The notes under the pieces were generated by a model. The model made no database searches. It worked only from the letters and a program-made list of their open reading frames with translations, and had not been told where the DNA came from. DNA of 64,000 nucleotides, taken from the NCBI GenBank assembly GCA_036268295.1, contig DATAUK010000033.1:1-64000 (forward strand), written 5' to 3'. Positions within the stretch are counted from its first letter, which is position 1; each line of letters begins with the position of its first letter. Source of the stretch: DATAUK01 sp036268295 (GTDB taxonomy: Bacteria > Actinomycetota > Actinomycetes > JAFAQI01). The position numbers were made by a program, and so were the translations under genes. Below are positions 1 through 7,474 of this stretch, piece by piece.

Positions 1-655
1 CGGCGTACTGCGCCTGTGAGGTCTCCTGCGCGACCGCGACGTACGCGGTGTGCTCCTCGAGCAGCAGCACGGAAGCGAGGTCGTAGTCGACGAACCGGCG
101 TAGCACTTCGAGCACGCCGGCGACGGTCTGCTCGAAGCCATGCGTCGTGGCCGCGAGCTCGGTGACCTCGGCCGCGACCGAGGTCTCGAACAGCTTGCGG
201 TCGAGCAGGTCGCAGACCCGGGACATGACGTCGTCGTCACCGAGGTCGACGGGGTCGGCCTTGAGCACGCGGCCCTGCGCCTTGGCGTTCACGTCCTCGA
301 TGACCTCACGGACCGCGGCGACCAGCTGGGGCGCCTCGAAGTCCTTGGTGAAGTAACGGTCGGCGCCGGTCTGCGCGCCCCAGTAGCGATCGCTCGCGGC
401 GTCCAGCGAGGTGAGCAGGATGATCGGGATGTCCGCGGTCTGCCAGTCGTCCTTGAGCAGCCGGGCCGCGACGTACCCAGAGACCCGTGGCATCTGGACG
501 TCGAGGACCACCGCGTCCGGCATGGTGCGGAACACCTGCTGGACCGCCGACACACCGTCTTCGGCGGGCACGATCTCGTAGCCTTCCCGCGTCAGGACTG
601 ACGTGAGGATGCGACGCAGCGTGGGGCTGTCGTCGGCGATGACCACGGTTGGCAT
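1..655 (-). CDS. Response regulator with GAF-like output region (partial)
   Basis: The visible 218 residues start with a CheY-type receiver: an acidic pair (ADDSP) near residue 8, the phospho-acceptor Asp in VVLDVQMP, the Thr in LLTS and the Lys in FTKD. A linker follows, then about 65 residues ending in a GAF-like pattern (FVDYDLASVLLLEEHTAYV). The frame stays open to the window edge, so a further output domain may follow. The ATG at 655 is preceded by an AGGGAG Shine-Dalgarno and lies 10 bases after the cheA stop, so it is the last visible gene of the leftward chemosensory operon. It probably receives phosphate from the neighbouring CheA. The receiver call is firm; the output domain is inferred from a short stretch. 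Confidence 0.88.
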   Translation of the reverse strand, partial: MPTVVIADDSPTLRRILTSVLTREGYEIVPAEDGVSAVQQVFRTMPDAVVLDVQMPRVSGYVAARLLKDDWQTADIPIILLTSLDAASDRYWGAQTGADRYFTKDFEAPQLVAAVREVIEDVNAKAQGRVLKADPVDLGDDDVMSRVCDLLDRKLFETSVAAEVTELAATTHGFEQTVAGVLEVLRRFVDYDLASVLLLEEHTAYVAVAQETSQAQYA

Positions 656-665
656 AACGGTCTCC

Positions 666-2840
666 CTAACGCCCGACGAGACGGCGTACCGTCTCGACGA
701 GCTGCTCCTGATCGAACTCGGTTTTCAACAAGTAGGCACTCGCACCGGCGTCCAAGCCGGCCTGCTGGTCTTCCTCGCTTGCCCGGCTGGTCATGATCAC
801 GACCGGCACCTGCTCCCAGCCGAGGGTTCGCCGGATCGTGCGAGTCAGCGTGTAGCCGTCCATGCCCGGCATCTCGACGTCGGACAGGACGAGGTCCGCC
901 GGGTCGCCGGTGAGGCGCGACGCACCGTCGGTGCCATCGACTGCCGTGGTGACGTCATAGCCGGCGCTCTCGAGGATCGCTCGTTCGAGCTCCCTGACGC
1001 CGATCGAGTCCTCGACGACGAGCACCCGCGCCCGCGGCTGCGTCGCCAGCTCGCCGGAGGCGGCCGGCTCGAGCATCGCGTCGTACGACGAGGTGCCGCG
1101 ACCACTGGTGTCCTCGCCAAGCTCGCGGAGGTCGACCAGACACACGACGCTGCCGTCGCCATCGATCGTCGCGCCGCTGATGACCGGCGGCCGGCCGATG
1201 AACGAGCCGAGGTCCTTGACGACGAACTCGCGCTCGCCGTCGAGAGCGTCGACGGCCCAGGCGACCTGCCGGTCGCCGTGGCGCACTACAACGGCAGCCG
1301 TCGGCGACCGCTCGCCGACGACGCCGAGCGCGCCGCCCAGATCGAGCAGCGGCAGCGTCTCGCCGTGGCGCACGATGACCGGGCTGCCGGCCAGCGAGTG
1401 AACCGTCGCGTTCTTCAGCGACAGCGACTCGACGATGCCAGGCACCGGCAACGCGAACCGCTCGGGTCCGACCCGCGCCATCAGACACCGCAGCACGCCG
1501 AGTGTGACGGGCAAGGTCAAGACGAACGTCGTGCCAGCACCCGGCGCGGTCCGCAGCTCGACCAGTCCACCGAGACCCTCAACGGCGCTGCGCACCACAT
1601 CGAGTCCGATGCCGCGACCGGAGGTCTCGGTGACCTCCGACGACGTCGAGAAGCCGGGGAAGAACAACACGTTGTGAAGCGCCTGGCCGCTGAGCGCCGA
1701 GTCGGGCAGGATCACGCCACGAGCGATCGCGGTCTGTCGGAGGTCGTCATCGTCGATGCCGAGACCGTCGTCGGCGACCTCGATGACGACGGTGCCACCG
1801 GCCGCGCGCGCCGTGACCGTGACGGTTGAGTAGCCGACCTTGCCGGCCGCGGTCCGCTCGGCCGGAGTTTCACAGCCGTGGTCGACCGCGTTGACCACCA
1901 GATGCTTCAGGGCGTCTGAGACGCCGTCGAGAACCTGCTTGTCCAGCTCGACATCCTGGCCGTGGAGCACCAGCCGGACGTCCTTGCCGGTTTCGGTGGC
2001 GAGATCGCGGACGACCCGCGGCAGTCCGGCGACAACGCGGCGGACCGGGACCATCGCCAGACCCATGGCGCCGTCCCGGACCTGGGAGAGCCGGCCCTGG
2101 GAGTCCTCGGCGAGCTCGCGCAGGTCACGGGTGGCGGCGAGCATCTGATCGTCGGCGGCAAGCAGCCGGGTCATTGCCAGCGCGGTCTCATTGCTGTCGC
2201 CACCGACGGCGAGCGAGTCACGCAAGGTGCGCAGCCAGCGCGAGCTGTCACCGGCAATCGCGTCGATCGTCATCGTGGTGCGGTCGAGCCGCCGCGCATC
2301 CAGCTCGGCCTCGCCGACAACGTCGATCAACTCGTAGACCTTGGCAGTGGTGACCCGCACCGAGTCACCACCGCGACGCAGCGCATCGTCGGCGCTGTCG
2401 TCCTCGTCAACCACAGTCGCGCACACCCATACCGGGACGACGACCGGATCCTCACCCTCGGTCGCGCGTTGCATCGCGTCGGCGAGTGCGGCGAGGTGCT
2501 CGTCCGGCACCGGGTTGTCGGTCCCAGGCAGCGCGCCGGAGATGCCGTCGCAGGATGCCAGCAGCAGGTCGACGAGGTCACGGCGTACCGGGAGTCGGCC
2601 GTCACGGAGCGCGCCCAGCAGGTCCTCGGCGCTGTGCGCCACGGCGAGCACCTCGGATAGGCCGAGCATGCGGGCCGAGCCTTTGACGGTGTGAGCGTCG
2701 CGGAACAGGCTCGCCACGACATGGCGCGGCGAGGGGTGCGCCTCGAGCGCGAGCAGCCCAGCCTGAAGCGACGCAACGCGCTCTTCGACCTCAGCGCGAA
2801 ACGTCGCCAGCAGCTCCGGGTCGTCAGCCCAGCCGGCCAT
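666..2840 (-). CDS. cheA: Hybrid chemotaxis-type histidine kinase CheA (Hpt-HATPase-CheW-receiver)
   Basis: This is a 724-residue hybrid kinase. An Hpt domain carries the phospho-accepting His50 in HTVKGSARMLG. The ATPase domain shows the N box (LVVNAVDHGCE, about 314-324), the G1 box (DDGLGI, about 357-362) and the G2 box (GRGIGLDVV, about 408-416). A CheW-like coupling domain covers about 450-590, and a C-terminal receiver has its Asp in LVLSDVEMPGMDG. There is no obvious P2 domain for CheY or CheB. I chose the ATG at 2840 because GGAGGG sits 4-5 bases upstream; a GTG at 2855 would add five residues without a good ribosome site. It is co-directional with two receptors and CheW, so it should form their array kinase. 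Confidence 0.95.
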   Translation of the reverse strand: MAGWADDPELLATFRAEVEERVASLQAGLLALEAHPSPRHVVASLFRDAHTVKGSARMLGLSEVLAVAHSAEDLLGALRDGRLPVRRDLVDLLLASCDGISGALPGTDNPVPDEHLAALADAMQRATEGEDPVVVPVWVCATVVDEDDSADDALRRGGDSVRVTTAKVYELIDVVGEAELDARRLDRTTMTIDAIAGDSSRWLRTLRDSLAVGGDSNETALAMTRLLAADDQMLAATRDLRELAEDSQGRLSQVRDGAMGLAMVPVRRVVAGLPRVVRDLATETGKDVRLVLHGQDVELDKQVLDGVSDALKHLVVNAVDHGCETPAERTAAGKVGYSTVTVTARAAGGTVVIEVADDGLGIDDDDLRQTAIARGVILPDSALSGQALHNVLFFPGFSTSSEVTETSGRGIGLDVVRSAVEGLGGLVELRTAPGAGTTFVLTLPVTLGVLRCLMARVGPERFALPVPGIVESLSLKNATVHSLAGSPVIVRHGETLPLLDLGGALGVVGERSPTAAVVVRHGDRQVAWAVDALDGEREFVVKDLGSFIGRPPVISGATIDGDGSVVCLVDLRELGEDTSGRGTSSYDAMLEPAASGELATQPRARVLVVEDSIGVRELERAILESAGYDVTTAVDGTDGASRLTGDPADLVLSDVEMPGMDGYTLTRTIRRTLGWEQVPVVIMTSRASEEDQQAGLDAGASAYLLKTEFDQEQLVETVRRLVGR

Positions 2841-2885
2841 CAGGCCCTCCGGCACGAGTTATCACGTATTGAGCATCGGCGCGCG

Positions 2886-4613
2886 CTAGTCGACCCTGAA
2901 CCTCGCGACGGCGCCCAGCAAAGTCTCAGTCAGGTCACGCAGTCGACCGGCAGACGCCGCGTGGCTACGCGTCGCAGAGGTTGCGGTGTTGTTGGCGCCG
3001 GTAACGGTGTGCATCGCGGTGACGACGGCGTCGCTGGCGACCCGCTGCTGCAGCGTGGCACTGGTGATGTCCTGGGCGGCTCGGGTGGTGTCATCGACCC
3101 GCTGGCTGATCCGCGCGAGGGCGGTCTCGACGAGGTGCTGACGGCTCAGGCCGGCTGCCACCGCCGCGATGCCCTCGTTGCTCACGGTGGCGGTCGCGGC
3201 GACCTCGTACTCCAGCTCGGAGACAATCTTGGAGATCCCCGCCGTCGCCGCCCGTGCCTTGCCGGCCAGCAGGCCGATCTCGGTCGCGACGGTGGCGAAG
3301 CCATGACCTTGCTCGCCGACCCTGGCCGCCTCGATCGCGGCATTGACGCCGAGCATCGTGGTGAGCCGGGCCAGTTCGTCGATCCCGCCGGTCATGACGG
3401 CGATCCGCGCGACTCGCTCGTCAAGGGTGCTGGTACGCCGCCCGAGCTCCTCGACCCGGGCGCCGATCGCCTTCATCGAGGCGGCCGACGCCGCGACCGA
3501 CCCGATTCCGAGATCGACGTCGCGCCTGGTGGTGCTGGCGAAGCTCGCGACCTGTTCAGCGGTCTGGGCGATCGAGGTGGCGGTGGCCGCCAGCTGCTCG
3601 ATCGTGCTGGTCGTCTCAGCCACGGCAGACGCCTGCTGCTCGACCGCGGCGACATGGGAGCTGGAGCTGCCGGCGAGCTGTTTGGCGTTGTCGGCGAGCT
3701 GTTCGGAGACCCCACTGAGCTGGCGCACCAGCCGGCGCAGCGACAGGACGGTGTCGGCGAACACGACCGCGAGCGTGGCGGTGGCCTGGTGGGCCGGCTG
3801 GTCGAGCGATGGCACGTTGGACAAGTCGCCGGCCGAGACGGCGTCGAGCAGGCTGGAGAGCCGGTCCACGTCGTGCTCGAGCGCAAGGCGCTGGCGGCGA
3901 GCCGCCGCAACGGCTTCGTGGGCACCGCTGGCGAGCGCACCAGCGGCCCAGCCGAACAGCGGGCAGGCCGGCAGGATCACCACCAGGCGTCCGACCCCGG
4001 CGATGGTCAGGGTGTGGGAGAAGCCGGCGGCCGCATAGATCCCGCCGCCGGCGAGCGCGCCGACCAGCAGACCGAGCGCCGGGCCGAGCACGGCACCAGA
4101 GACCACCACGACCGGCAGGAACAGGACCCAGGCGGGCGCGGCGACACCGTCGGCATTGGTGACGACTCCGGTCACCGCGACGAGCAGCGCAGCCATCAGG
4201 GCTGAGCCGAGCGCCCGATGCTTGGCGGCGCTGAGCTGGCCTGCGACATCGGGATCGGTGACGAGCGCGGCCAGACCGACGGCGGACATCGCCGCCGCGA
4301 TCGCCCACAGCGTCAACGGGATCGGATGGACCCGCAGCGACGTGCTGTCGATCCGGGATGCCGCGACGGCGCAGCCGACGAGCAACACCAGGCTGCCGAC
4401 GGTTACCCGCTCGGAGACCTGCAGCACCCGCTTCGCAAAATGCGTTGCTGTGGTTTCGTCGTACGACGGGTCGGCGTCGGGATCGGTGTCGTCCGCGCGA
4501 TCGACGACGATCGGGTCGATGCCGACGAGCTCCGCGAGCTTGCGCTCGACGTCGACCGGCAACGCGGTGGCGACCGGGGTCACCGACCGCTCGTCGAGCG
4601 CGCCGTCCAGCAC
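2886..4613 (-). CDS. Methyl-accepting chemotaxis protein with divergent signalling tip
   Basis: The protein has 575 residues. After a soluble N-terminal stretch of about 65 residues come five or six hydrophobic segments (about 68-220), then a long cytoplasmic coiled-coil signalling domain. The tip is recognisable (VNAAIEAARVGEQGHGFATV) but differs from the usual consensus kept by the next receptor at 4732-6354: DQTNLLALN is replaced by ARLTTMLGVN and RGFAVVASEVRKLA by HGFATVATEIGLLA. The tip contacts CheA and CheW, so kinase coupling may be altered. Start is GTG at 4613 behind GAAGGG; an in-frame TAG upstream limits alternatives. It is the second of two tandem receptors in the operon. The ligand cannot be predicted. 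Confidence 0.9.
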   Translation of the reverse strand: MLDGALDERSVTPVATALPVDVERKLAELVGIDPIVVDRADDTDPDADPSYDETTATHFAKRVLQVSERVTVGSLVLLVGCAVAASRIDSTSLRVHPIPLTLWAIAAAMSAVGLAALVTDPDVAGQLSAAKHRALGSALMAALLVAVTGVVTNADGVAAPAWVLFLPVVVVSGAVLGPALGLLVGALAGGGIYAAAGFSHTLTIAGVGRLVVILPACPLFGWAAGALASGAHEAVAAARRQRLALEHDVDRLSSLLDAVSAGDLSNVPSLDQPAHQATATLAVVFADTVLSLRRLVRQLSGVSEQLADNAKQLAGSSSSHVAAVEQQASAVAETTSTIEQLAATATSIAQTAEQVASFASTTRRDVDLGIGSVAASAASMKAIGARVEELGRRTSTLDERVARIAVMTGGIDELARLTTMLGVNAAIEAARVGEQGHGFATVATEIGLLAGKARAATAGISKIVSELEYEVAATATVSNEGIAAVAAGLSRQHLVETALARISQRVDDTTRAAQDITSATLQQRVASDAVVTAMHTVTGANNTATSATRSHAASAGRLRDLTETLLGAVARFRVD

Positions 4614-4731
4614 GAGGTCGAACCCTTCTCGCAGATCGTCGATCGTCGTGCTGATGTCATCGGCCGGTTGCCGCGAAACCTGGAGCCAAACGGACTAGCG
4701 CGGCATGGCCACAACGGGTCAGGCGGTCAGG

Positions 4732-6354
4732 TCAGGCCACCTTGAACTGCGCGATCGAGGCGCGGAGCTCGGCGGCGAGGACGTTGAGCTGGGAGGCCGC
4801 GGCGGCGGCCTGCTTCGAGCCGACGGCGTACTGCCGGGAGACGTCGGAGACCTGCGTCATCGCGGAGACGACCTGGTCGGAGGCCGAGCGCTGCTGCTGG
4901 GTCGCGATCGAGATCTCCTTGGCCGCGGTGGTGGTCTCGTCGACCATCCCGCTGATCCGCTCCAGCGCGTCGACGACGCCTCTGGCGAGGTCGGATCCAG
5001 TCCGCACCTCTTTCGCGCCCTCTTCGCTGGCGATGATCGTGGCGTTGGTCTCGGACTGGATCTCGTTAACGATCGAGGCGATCTGGCCGGTCGACTCCTG
5101 CGCCCGCTCAGCGAGCTTGCGGACCTCGGAGGCCACGACAGCAAAACCGCGGCCGTGCTCACCGGCGCGCGCGGCCTCGATCGCGGCATTGAGCGCGAGC
5201 AGGTTGGTCTGGTCGGCGAGGTCGTTGATCACCTCGAGGATCCGCCCGATCTCCTGGCTGCGCTCACCAAGGGTGAGGGCGCGGGCAGCGATCGAGTCGA
5301 CCCGGTTGGCGATCGTGTTCATCGCGAGAACGCTCGACTGCACGGCGGTCCGGCCATCGTCAGCGTGACGGAGGGTTTCCGCGGCGTACCTCGCGACCGC
5401 CTCGGAGGTCTCGGCGATCTGCGCGGCGGTCGCGGCGAGCTCCTCGATCGTGGAGGTGGTCTCGGTGACCGCGGACGACTGCTGGGTCGCGGCAGCGGCG
5501 TGGTCCTCAGCGGTCGCAAGCAGCTCGCTGGCCGCGTCGCCGATCTGCTCGCCGCCGGAGCGGATCTGGCTGACGAGGCCGCGCAGGTTGCCGAGGGTGT
5601 GTGAGAAGGCGCCGGAGAGGACCTCGAGCGCGGCGTGGTCGGCGCTGTCCCGCTCCATCACCACCGACAGGTCGCCTTCGGCGGCCTGCGCGAGCACCCG
5701 GGACAGGTCGGCGACGCGTGACTGCAGCTCGTCGCGCTCGGCACGGGCCATCGCGCGCATCGCCCAGATCGACTGGGACAGCACGCTGTTGAACCAGGTC
5801 AGTGCCGGGAACACCGGCAGGACCAGGACCAGCCAGGCGACGGTCGCCGCGTCGACGCTGTGCGCGATGAGTGCGGCAATGACCAGCGCCACCGAGTTGG
5901 CGCAGCCGAGAACGACCGCCTGCCATTGCTTGAGCGTGGTCGCCGCGAACAGTAACGCCGGAAGGTAGAGGATCCAGAACGGGCCGCGCAGCCCACCGGA
6001 GACCGCGACTGCCGCGGAGACCGAGAGCATCGTGGAGAGCAGCAGGATCAAGCGGTAGAACGTGATCCGGCGGCGGACATGCGCGCTGGCCTTCTGCAGC
6101 CGGGGCAGCACGGTCATCACCGTCGCGTTGACGATGCCGAGCGCTTCCCAGCCGTAGATGGCGTTGAGGTGGACGTCGACGCCTGGCGCGGGATGGCGGT
6201 GAAGCACGATCGCGCCGATGACCGCGAGAACGATGCCGACCCACGTCGAAGCGGCCGCAACGCGGCTCAGCTTCTTGTTGAAGTCCACGATCACTCCGTA
6301 GTCAGCGAGTCGGCGAAGTGCACCCGCCTGAAAGTCTTCGTCCGTTTCGACCAC
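4732..6354 (-). CDS. Methyl-accepting chemotaxis protein, canonical tip
   Basis: A 540-residue receptor with a multi-pass membrane input region (hydrophobic segments from about 35 to 210) and no periplasmic ligand domain, followed by an MCP signalling domain. The hairpin tip is textbook: LLALNAAIEAARAGEHGRG then FAVVASEVRKLAERAQ. Architecture matches the divergent receptor downstream, which suggests duplication of one integral-membrane sensor type. GTG at 6354 is the only plausible start; its ribosome site is weak. The leader between cheW and this gene holds tandem hairpin repeats (6374-6452) that could tune expression. With no CheR or CheB gene in the window, how it adapts is unclear. Confidence 0.94.
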   Translation of the reverse strand: MVETDEDFQAGALRRLADYGVIVDFNKKLSRVAAASTWVGIVLAVIGAIVLHRHPAPGVDVHLNAIYGWEALGIVNATVMTVLPRLQKASAHVRRRITFYRLILLLSTMLSVSAAVAVSGGLRGPFWILYLPALLFAATTLKQWQAVVLGCANSVALVIAALIAHSVDAATVAWLVLVLPVFPALTWFNSVLSQSIWAMRAMARAERDELQSRVADLSRVLAQAAEGDLSVVMERDSADHAALEVLSGAFSHTLGNLRGLVSQIRSGGEQIGDAASELLATAEDHAAAATQQSSAVTETTSTIEELAATAAQIAETSEAVARYAAETLRHADDGRTAVQSSVLAMNTIANRVDSIAARALTLGERSQEIGRILEVINDLADQTNLLALNAAIEAARAGEHGRGFAVVASEVRKLAERAQESTGQIASIVNEIQSETNATIIASEEGAKEVRTGSDLARGVVDALERISGMVDETTTAAKEISIATQQQRSASDQVVSAMTQVSDVSRQYAVGSKQAAAAASQLNVLAAELRASIAQFKVA

Positions 6355-6373
6355 CTGCTGTAGCCGAGTCCCG

Positions 6374-6452
6374 CCAATGGCACATGCGTGGGCCTATTGG
6401 CCCACCAATGGCACATCCGTGGGCCTATCGGCCCACCAATGGCACATGCGTG
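6374..6452. repeat. Tandem 31-bp repeat with internal hairpins between cheW and mcp
   Basis: Two full units and a truncated third start at 6374, 6405 and 6436, with an exact 31-bp period. Each full unit contains a 7-bp perfect stem, GTGGGCC/GGCCCAC, around a 4-base loop (TATT or TATC). The array fills the gap between the cheW stop and the start of the receptor gene on the minus strand. It would form two hairpins in the intercistronic mRNA, a possible attenuator or stability element. Confidence 0.9.
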
Positions 6453-6455
6453 CGG

Positions 6456-6974
6456 TTAGGCGGAGCGGCGGCCTCGGGGCAGGCCTTCGCGCAGCCGCAG
6501 GACGGCAGGTACGTCGAGCACGGCGAGCGGTCCGTCCTCTCGCGGCACTTGACCGGACAGCAACGCGAAACCACCGACCGAGCTCAGCGAGGGAAACGCA
6601 GCAACGCCGGACATCGGCGTTGTGCCCTCGACCGCGTCGACCACCATGCCTACCGCCACACCGACATCGGTGAGCACGACGAGTCGCGCTGCTGAGTCGA
6701 ACTCGCAAGCCTCGGCGCCGAGCAGCGGACGGAGGTCGAGCACCGGCAGGATCCGGCCACGCCAGTTCGCGACGCCGGCAAGCCAGGCCGGAAGACCTGG
6801 CACCCGGGTCACCGTCGGAGTCCGGCCGACCTCGGCGACGAAGGCCAGCTCGATGGCAAACCGGCCGCCGCCCATGCGCACCACGATCGCGTCGGTCGTG
6901 TCGCCTTCGGCCCTCGACTCCGGCGCAGTGGCGTCGGATTCGTCGATCGACGCCGGCGGAAGCGAGTCGGTCAC
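6456..6974 (-). CDS. cheW: Chemotaxis coupling protein CheW
   Basis: A 172-residue CheW-like protein that would link receptors to CheA. After about 30 acidic, Ser-rich residues comes a single CheW SH3-like fold with typical patterns: FAIELAFVAEVGR, VPGLPAWLAGVANWRGRILP (about 57-76) and a C-terminal FALLSGQVPREDGPLAVLDV. The GTG start at 6974 overlaps the stop of the upstream membrane-protein gene in a GTGA, so the two are translationally coupled. The 31-bp hairpin repeats lie directly downstream, before the first receptor gene. Family assignment is secure. Confidence 0.93.
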   Translation of the reverse strand: MTDSLPPASIDESDATAPESRAEGDTTDAIVVRMGGGRFAIELAFVAEVGRTPTVTRVPGLPAWLAGVANWRGRILPVLDLRPLLGAEACEFDSAARLVVLTDVGVAVGMVVDAVEGTTPMSGVAAFPSLSSVGGFALLSGQVPREDGPLAVLDVPAVLRLREGLPRGRRSA

Positions 6975-7432
6975 GTCATGGATGTCGGCGCGTTCGCTCC
7001 CGTGGTGTAGCGCGACTTGACAGAGCGCACGGTCACGACCAACGCAACACCGCCGGCGAGCACACCAACGAGCAGGAACGCCATCCCGGTGACCACCACA
7101 CCCGGATCAGCCGGCAGCTTCCCGGCGATGACGACATCGCCACCCGGCGCATAGAGCGAGACGAACCCGACCGTGACGAACCAGCTGGCGACCGGCACGA
7201 TCGCGCCGGCCACGGTACGGGTGCCAACGCCGCCGAGGGATCCGACCGCGGTATTGCCGACAAAGGCCAGTACCGCGGAGAGCCCCTCGACGCCGCCCAA
7301 GATCCGTTGCGGCACAAGGAATGACTCGATGATCGCGAGGACGACACCGATCGCCGCGAGGACGACGTACGTCGCGATCAGCACACCGAGCTCGCGGCCC
7401 GGAGCCGATCGCTGGACGGCTTGCTCAACCAC
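6971..7432 (-). CDS. Small four-helix membrane protein of unknown function
   Basis: The 153-residue protein has about four hydrophobic segments: near 18-40 (IATYVVLAAIGVVLAII), 48-70, 75-98 and 113-135 (VVVTGMAFLLVGVLAGGVAL). The loops are short and the tail is polar. I do not recognise the family. It heads the chemosensory operon and its stop codon overlaps the cheW start, so its function is probably tied to that system, for instance as an accessory membrane sensor. A membrane subunit of the neighbouring FtsH-like protease is another possibility, since the gap to that gene is only 42 bases. Start is GTG at 7432. Confidence 0.75.
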   Translation of the reverse strand: MVEQAVQRSAPGRELGVLIATYVVLAAIGVVLAIIESFLVPQRILGGVEGLSAVLAFVGNTAVGSLGGVGTRTVAGAIVPVASWFVTVGFVSLYAPGGDVVIAGKLPADPGVVVTGMAFLLVGVLAGGVALVVTVRSVKSRYTTGANAPTSMT

Positions 7433-7474
7433 GGGCGAGAGCGTACGGCGCGCCGCTCGGCCGGGACGATCCGG

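Noticed and set aside
603..1829. 408-residue plus-strand ORF opposite cheA
   Set aside because: Shadow frame: Arg/Asp-rich, no motifs, no ribosome site, and it lies entirely over conserved CheA domains.
6374..6452. 31-bp tandem repeats as a CRISPR array
   Set aside because: The units are directly adjacent with no unique spacers, and no cas gene is present.
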